A DNA stretch of 8,625 nucleotides from Alphaproteobacteria bacterium (lineage in GTDB: Bacteria > Pseudomonadota > Alphaproteobacteria > ATCC43930 > CGMCC-115725), in assembly GCA_030039775.1 (NCBI GenBank), contig JASHUX010000166.1, forward strand, positions 1 to 8,625. Direction: 5' to 3'. The notes beneath the pieces are model-generated. The model did no database searches. It saw only the letters and a list, made by a program, of their open reading frames with translations, and was not told the DNA's origin. The first letter of the stretch is position 1. The number at the start of each line of letters is the position of its first letter. Positions 6,439 through 8,625 of the stretch are shown here, piece after piece. Made by a program: the position numbers and the translations under genes.

Positions 6439-7647
6439 ATGCGGAATAGCAGCACGCACATCCTGACCAGCCACGCCGGCAGCCTGCCGCGCCCCAAGGA
6501 TCTTCTCGACGCCAATCGCGCCCGCAGCCAGGGCAAGGGCGGCGACGATAAGGCGTTCTACCAGCAATTGCATGCCGCCACCGCCGACGTCGTGCGCCGC
6601 CAGAAATCGATCGGCATCGACGTGCCGAACGACGGCGAATACGGGCACGTGATGAACTACAGCATCAATTTCGGTGCCTGGTGGGGCTACGCGTTCGAGC
6701 GTCTGTCCGGCCTGGACGCGTCGGAGCCAATGCTCAACCAGCCGCCGAAACAGGCCGCTGGCGGTATCCAGCTTGGCGCCATGCTCGACCGCCGCGACCG
6801 CAAAAAATTCGCCGAGGCCTACGGCGACCCGGAATCGGGCATCTATATGGGGCCGGAGCGGCTGAAGATTCCGGCGTGCGTCGGGCCGGTGAAATATATC
6901 GGCCAGAAGGCCCTCCAAGCCGACATCGCCAACATGAAGGCCGCGATGGCGACGGCCGGGGTCGAGGAAGGCTTTCTCAACGCCGTCGCGCCTGGGAGCG
7001 CCGCGCGCATGGCCAACCGCTATTACGCCAGCGACGACGAATTCACCGCGGCCATCGCCGAGGCGATGCGCGAGGAATACAAGGCCATCGTCGAGGCCGG
7101 TCTAATCCTCCAGCTCGACGACCCCCTCGTCGCCGAAGGTTGGGACCAGATTAATCCCGAGCCGCGCCCCGCCGATTACCGTACATACGCGATGCGCTGG
7201 ATCGAGGCACTAAACCACGCCATCCGCGGCCTGCCGCCGGAGCGCATCCGGTTCCATCTTTGTTGGGGAAGCTGGCACGGGCCACACACCACTGACCTGC
7301 CGATGCGGGACATCGTCGAAGTGATGCTGAAGGTCAATTGCCAGGCCTTTTCCTTCGAGGCCGCGAACGCACGCCACGAGCACGAATGGAATGTCTGGCA
7401 AGAGGTAAAGCTACCGGACGACAAAATCATCCTGCCCGGCATCGTCAGTCATGCCACCAACGTGGTCGAGCATCCGGAACTGGTGACGCAACGCATCGAG
7501 CGCTTCGCCAACGTAGTCGGGCGCGAGCGCGTCATCGCGGCGACGGACTGCGGCCTCGGCGGCCGCGTCCACGCGCAGATTGCCTGGGCCAAACTTGAAT
7601 CTTTGGCCCAAGGCGCCGCCATCGCCAGCAAGCGGCTGTGGCGTTAG
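6439..7647 (+). CDS. MetE-like zinc methyltransferase (cobalamin-independent methionine synthase II family)
   Basis: A 402-residue soluble protein related to the C-terminal catalytic half of MetE; E. coli MetE is about 750 residues, so the N-terminal half is absent. The opening block TSHAGSLPRP and the later DGEYGH (residues 65-70) are family hallmarks. The zinc ligands of MetE appear in order: His273 and Cys275 (in FHLCWGSW), Glu307 (in FSFEAANARHEHEW) and Cys371 (in ATDCGLGG). The family alkylates thiols; members include short methionine synthases and epoxyalkane:coenzyme M transferase, so homocysteine should not be assumed as acceptor. It lies 63 bases after nirD but has its own strong ribosome binding site and no functional tie to nitrate. 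Its stop is three bases from that of the opposing amidohydrolase gene. The fold is certain; the substrate is unknown. Confidence 0.86.
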   Translation: MRNSSTHILTSHAGSLPRPKDLLDANRARSQGKGGDDKAFYQQLHAATADVVRRQKSIGIDVPNDGEYGHVMNYSINFGAWWGYAFERLSGLDASEPMLNQPPKQAAGGIQLGAMLDRRDRKKFAEAYGDPESGIYMGPERLKIPACVGPVKYIGQKALQADIANMKAAMATAGVEEGFLNAVAPGSAARMANRYYASDDEFTAAIAEAMREEYKAIVEAGLILQLDDPLVAEGWDQINPEPRPADYRTYAMRWIEALNHAIRGLPPERIRFHLCWGSWHGPHTTDLPMRDIVEVMLKVNCQAFSFEAANARHEHEWNVWQEVKLPDDKIILPGIVSHATNVVEHPELVTQRIERFANVVGRERVIAATDCGLGGRVHAQIAWAKLESLAQGAAIASKRLWR

Positions 7648-7650
7648 CGG

Positions 7651-8625
7651 CTAAACCTGTGGCAGCCGGTAGAAACGCCGCGCCGTTTCGGAGAACAGGG
7701 CCGTCTTCTCCGCCGCCGAATAATTCATGGCGATACGCTTGAACGCGTTCCACAGTACCGCGTAGCTGCAACTGCGCTTGTCGACCGGGAAGTTGCTTTC
7801 GAACATGCAGCGCTCGACGCCGAACGCGCCGATGCAATATTCGATCGCCGGCCGCCACGTCGGCGCCAGCGTCTCCGACGACACCGGCACAGCGTGCTTT
7901 TTCGGGTCGTCGAAGCCGAAGCCCATCACGTTCATGCCGAGACCGCCGAGCTTCATGTAGACGTTTGGGCATTTCGCCAGCGCGTCGATGTTGGCGCGCC
8001 ACACCCGCGTCACCTCCTCGCGCTTGTTGGCATAGGCTTTGATGCCGATCGGCCCGCCGATGTGGTTGAGCACGACGTTGATGCCGGGAAATGCCTTCGC
8101 CAGATCGGTCAAGTCTGGGATTTGGTGATGGAACAACCACGCGTCGAACGTCAGCCCATGTGAGCGGAGCCTTGCGAAGCCCTCGCGAAACGTTCGGTCG
8201 AGCAGCAGGCCGCGCGGAATGTCGCCAGGCACCGTTTTGACCGACGGGTCCTCATCCCAGACCGAGCTGTTGCGGATACCTTTGAAACGGTCGCCGGCCG
8301 CACGCAGATGCGCCTCGAGCACGCGCTCGACCGGCGCGCCGAGCGTGAAATCGGCGAAGCCAACAATGCCGGCGCAGAGCCGGCTTTCGCCATACAACCC
8401 GCTGGCACTCATCGCGGCGGCGCCGTTGACGAATTCCGTCTCGCCCACGGGCGCCATCGCCTCGTCGGCGCCGGTGCGATACATCGACCGGCATTGGAGA
8501 AAGACAGTGGAGCGGATGTTATGGCCGCTGCGTGTGTCGGCGAGCAACTCGTCGAACAGATAGCGATAGCCGCGATCCCAGAGATGATGATGCGGATCGA
8601 CGATCGGCAACGCCGGCTCGATGAT
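7651..8625 (-). CDS. Amidohydrolase-family metal-dependent hydrolase, COG3618-like (5' end outside window)
   Basis: A TIM-barrel metal hydrolase of the amidohydrolase 2 type. The visible 324 residues run from the right edge, reading I-I-E-P-A-L-P-I before the metal motif DPHHHLWD. The only start codon visible is a TTG at 8610, and sequence before it is still coding-like, so the true start probably lies just beyond the window. Counting from the right-edge codon, the metal ligands are His12 and His14, with His188 (in LNHIGGP) and Asp282 (in MFESNFPVDK) as the later conserved site residues. Relatives hydrolyse sugar lactones and aromatic ring-cleavage lactones (fucono-, rhamnono- and pyrone-dicarboxylate lactonases). 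A lactonase or amidase role is therefore likely, but the substrate is not readable. It ends with TAG, converging on the MetE-like gene; I see no bidirectional terminator. Confidence 0.86.
   Translation of the reverse strand: MIEPALPIVDPHHHLWDRGYRYLFDELLADTRSGHNIRSTVFLQCRSMYRTGADEAMAPVGETEFVNGAAAMSASGLYGESRLCAGIVGFADFTLGAPVERVLEAHLRAAGDRFKGIRNSSVWDEDPSVKTVPGDIPRGLLLDRTFREGFARLRSHGLTFDAWLFHHQIPDLTDLAKAFPGINVVLNHIGGPIGIKAYANKREEVTRVWRANIDALAKCPNVYMKLGGLGMNVMGFGFDDPKKHAVPVSSETLAPTWRPAIEYCIGAFGVERCMFESNFPVDKRSCSYAVLWNAFKRIAMNYSAAEKTALFSETARRFYRLPQV

Noticed and set aside
7630..7675. Bidirectional terminator between the convergent genes
   Set aside because: Only a six-base CGGCTG/CAGCCG pair with a loop of about 24 bases and no T-runs. 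The short TTAG/CTAA symmetry simply reflects two facing TAG stops.

Overview
The window is a GC-rich stretch of proteobacterial chromosome. Protein similarity as I remember it and gene content suggest an Alphaproteobacterium, but there is no rRNA or other marker to settle the lineage. Seven protein genes fill almost all of it, and two of them run off the edges. I see no tRNA, rRNA, insertion sequence, CRISPR array or phage gene.

Positions 1-6375 are an assimilatory nitrate/nitrite module. On the left is the C-terminal part of the molybdenum nitrate reductase NasA. It is followed by a single-domain bacterial globin with all its haem-pocket residues. A 190-base intergenic region (2194-2383) carries a near-perfect sigma-54 promoter at 2316-2332. 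This should drive a NarK-type nitrate/nitrite transporter and the NAD(P)H nitrite reductase subunits NirB and NirD, which are tightly packed. The expected flow is: nitrate enters through NarK, NasA reduces it to nitrite, and the sirohaem enzyme NirBD reduces nitrite to ammonium. The globin most plausibly binds or detoxifies nitric oxide formed as a by-product, as described for the globin in the Bradyrhizobium nitrate assimilation cluster. The sigma-54 element fits nitrogen-limitation (NtrC-type) control.

Positions 6376-8625 look unrelated to nitrate. A short MetE-like methyltransferase carries the zinc-ligand set but lacks the N-terminal half of true MetE. It is preceded by a bulged hairpin that touches its ribosome binding site. 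It converges, with only 3 bases between stop codons, on a COG3618-type amidohydrolase that is cut by the right edge. The substrates of this pair cannot be read from sequence.

The core pathway is ordinary. The parts worth a second look are the sigma-54 promoter, the embedded globin, the shared [2Fe-2S] modules of NasA and NirB, two extra cysteines near the NirB sirohaem site, the hairpin at 6403-6426, and the MetE-like/amidohydrolase pair. I found no clear sign of a wholly new system.
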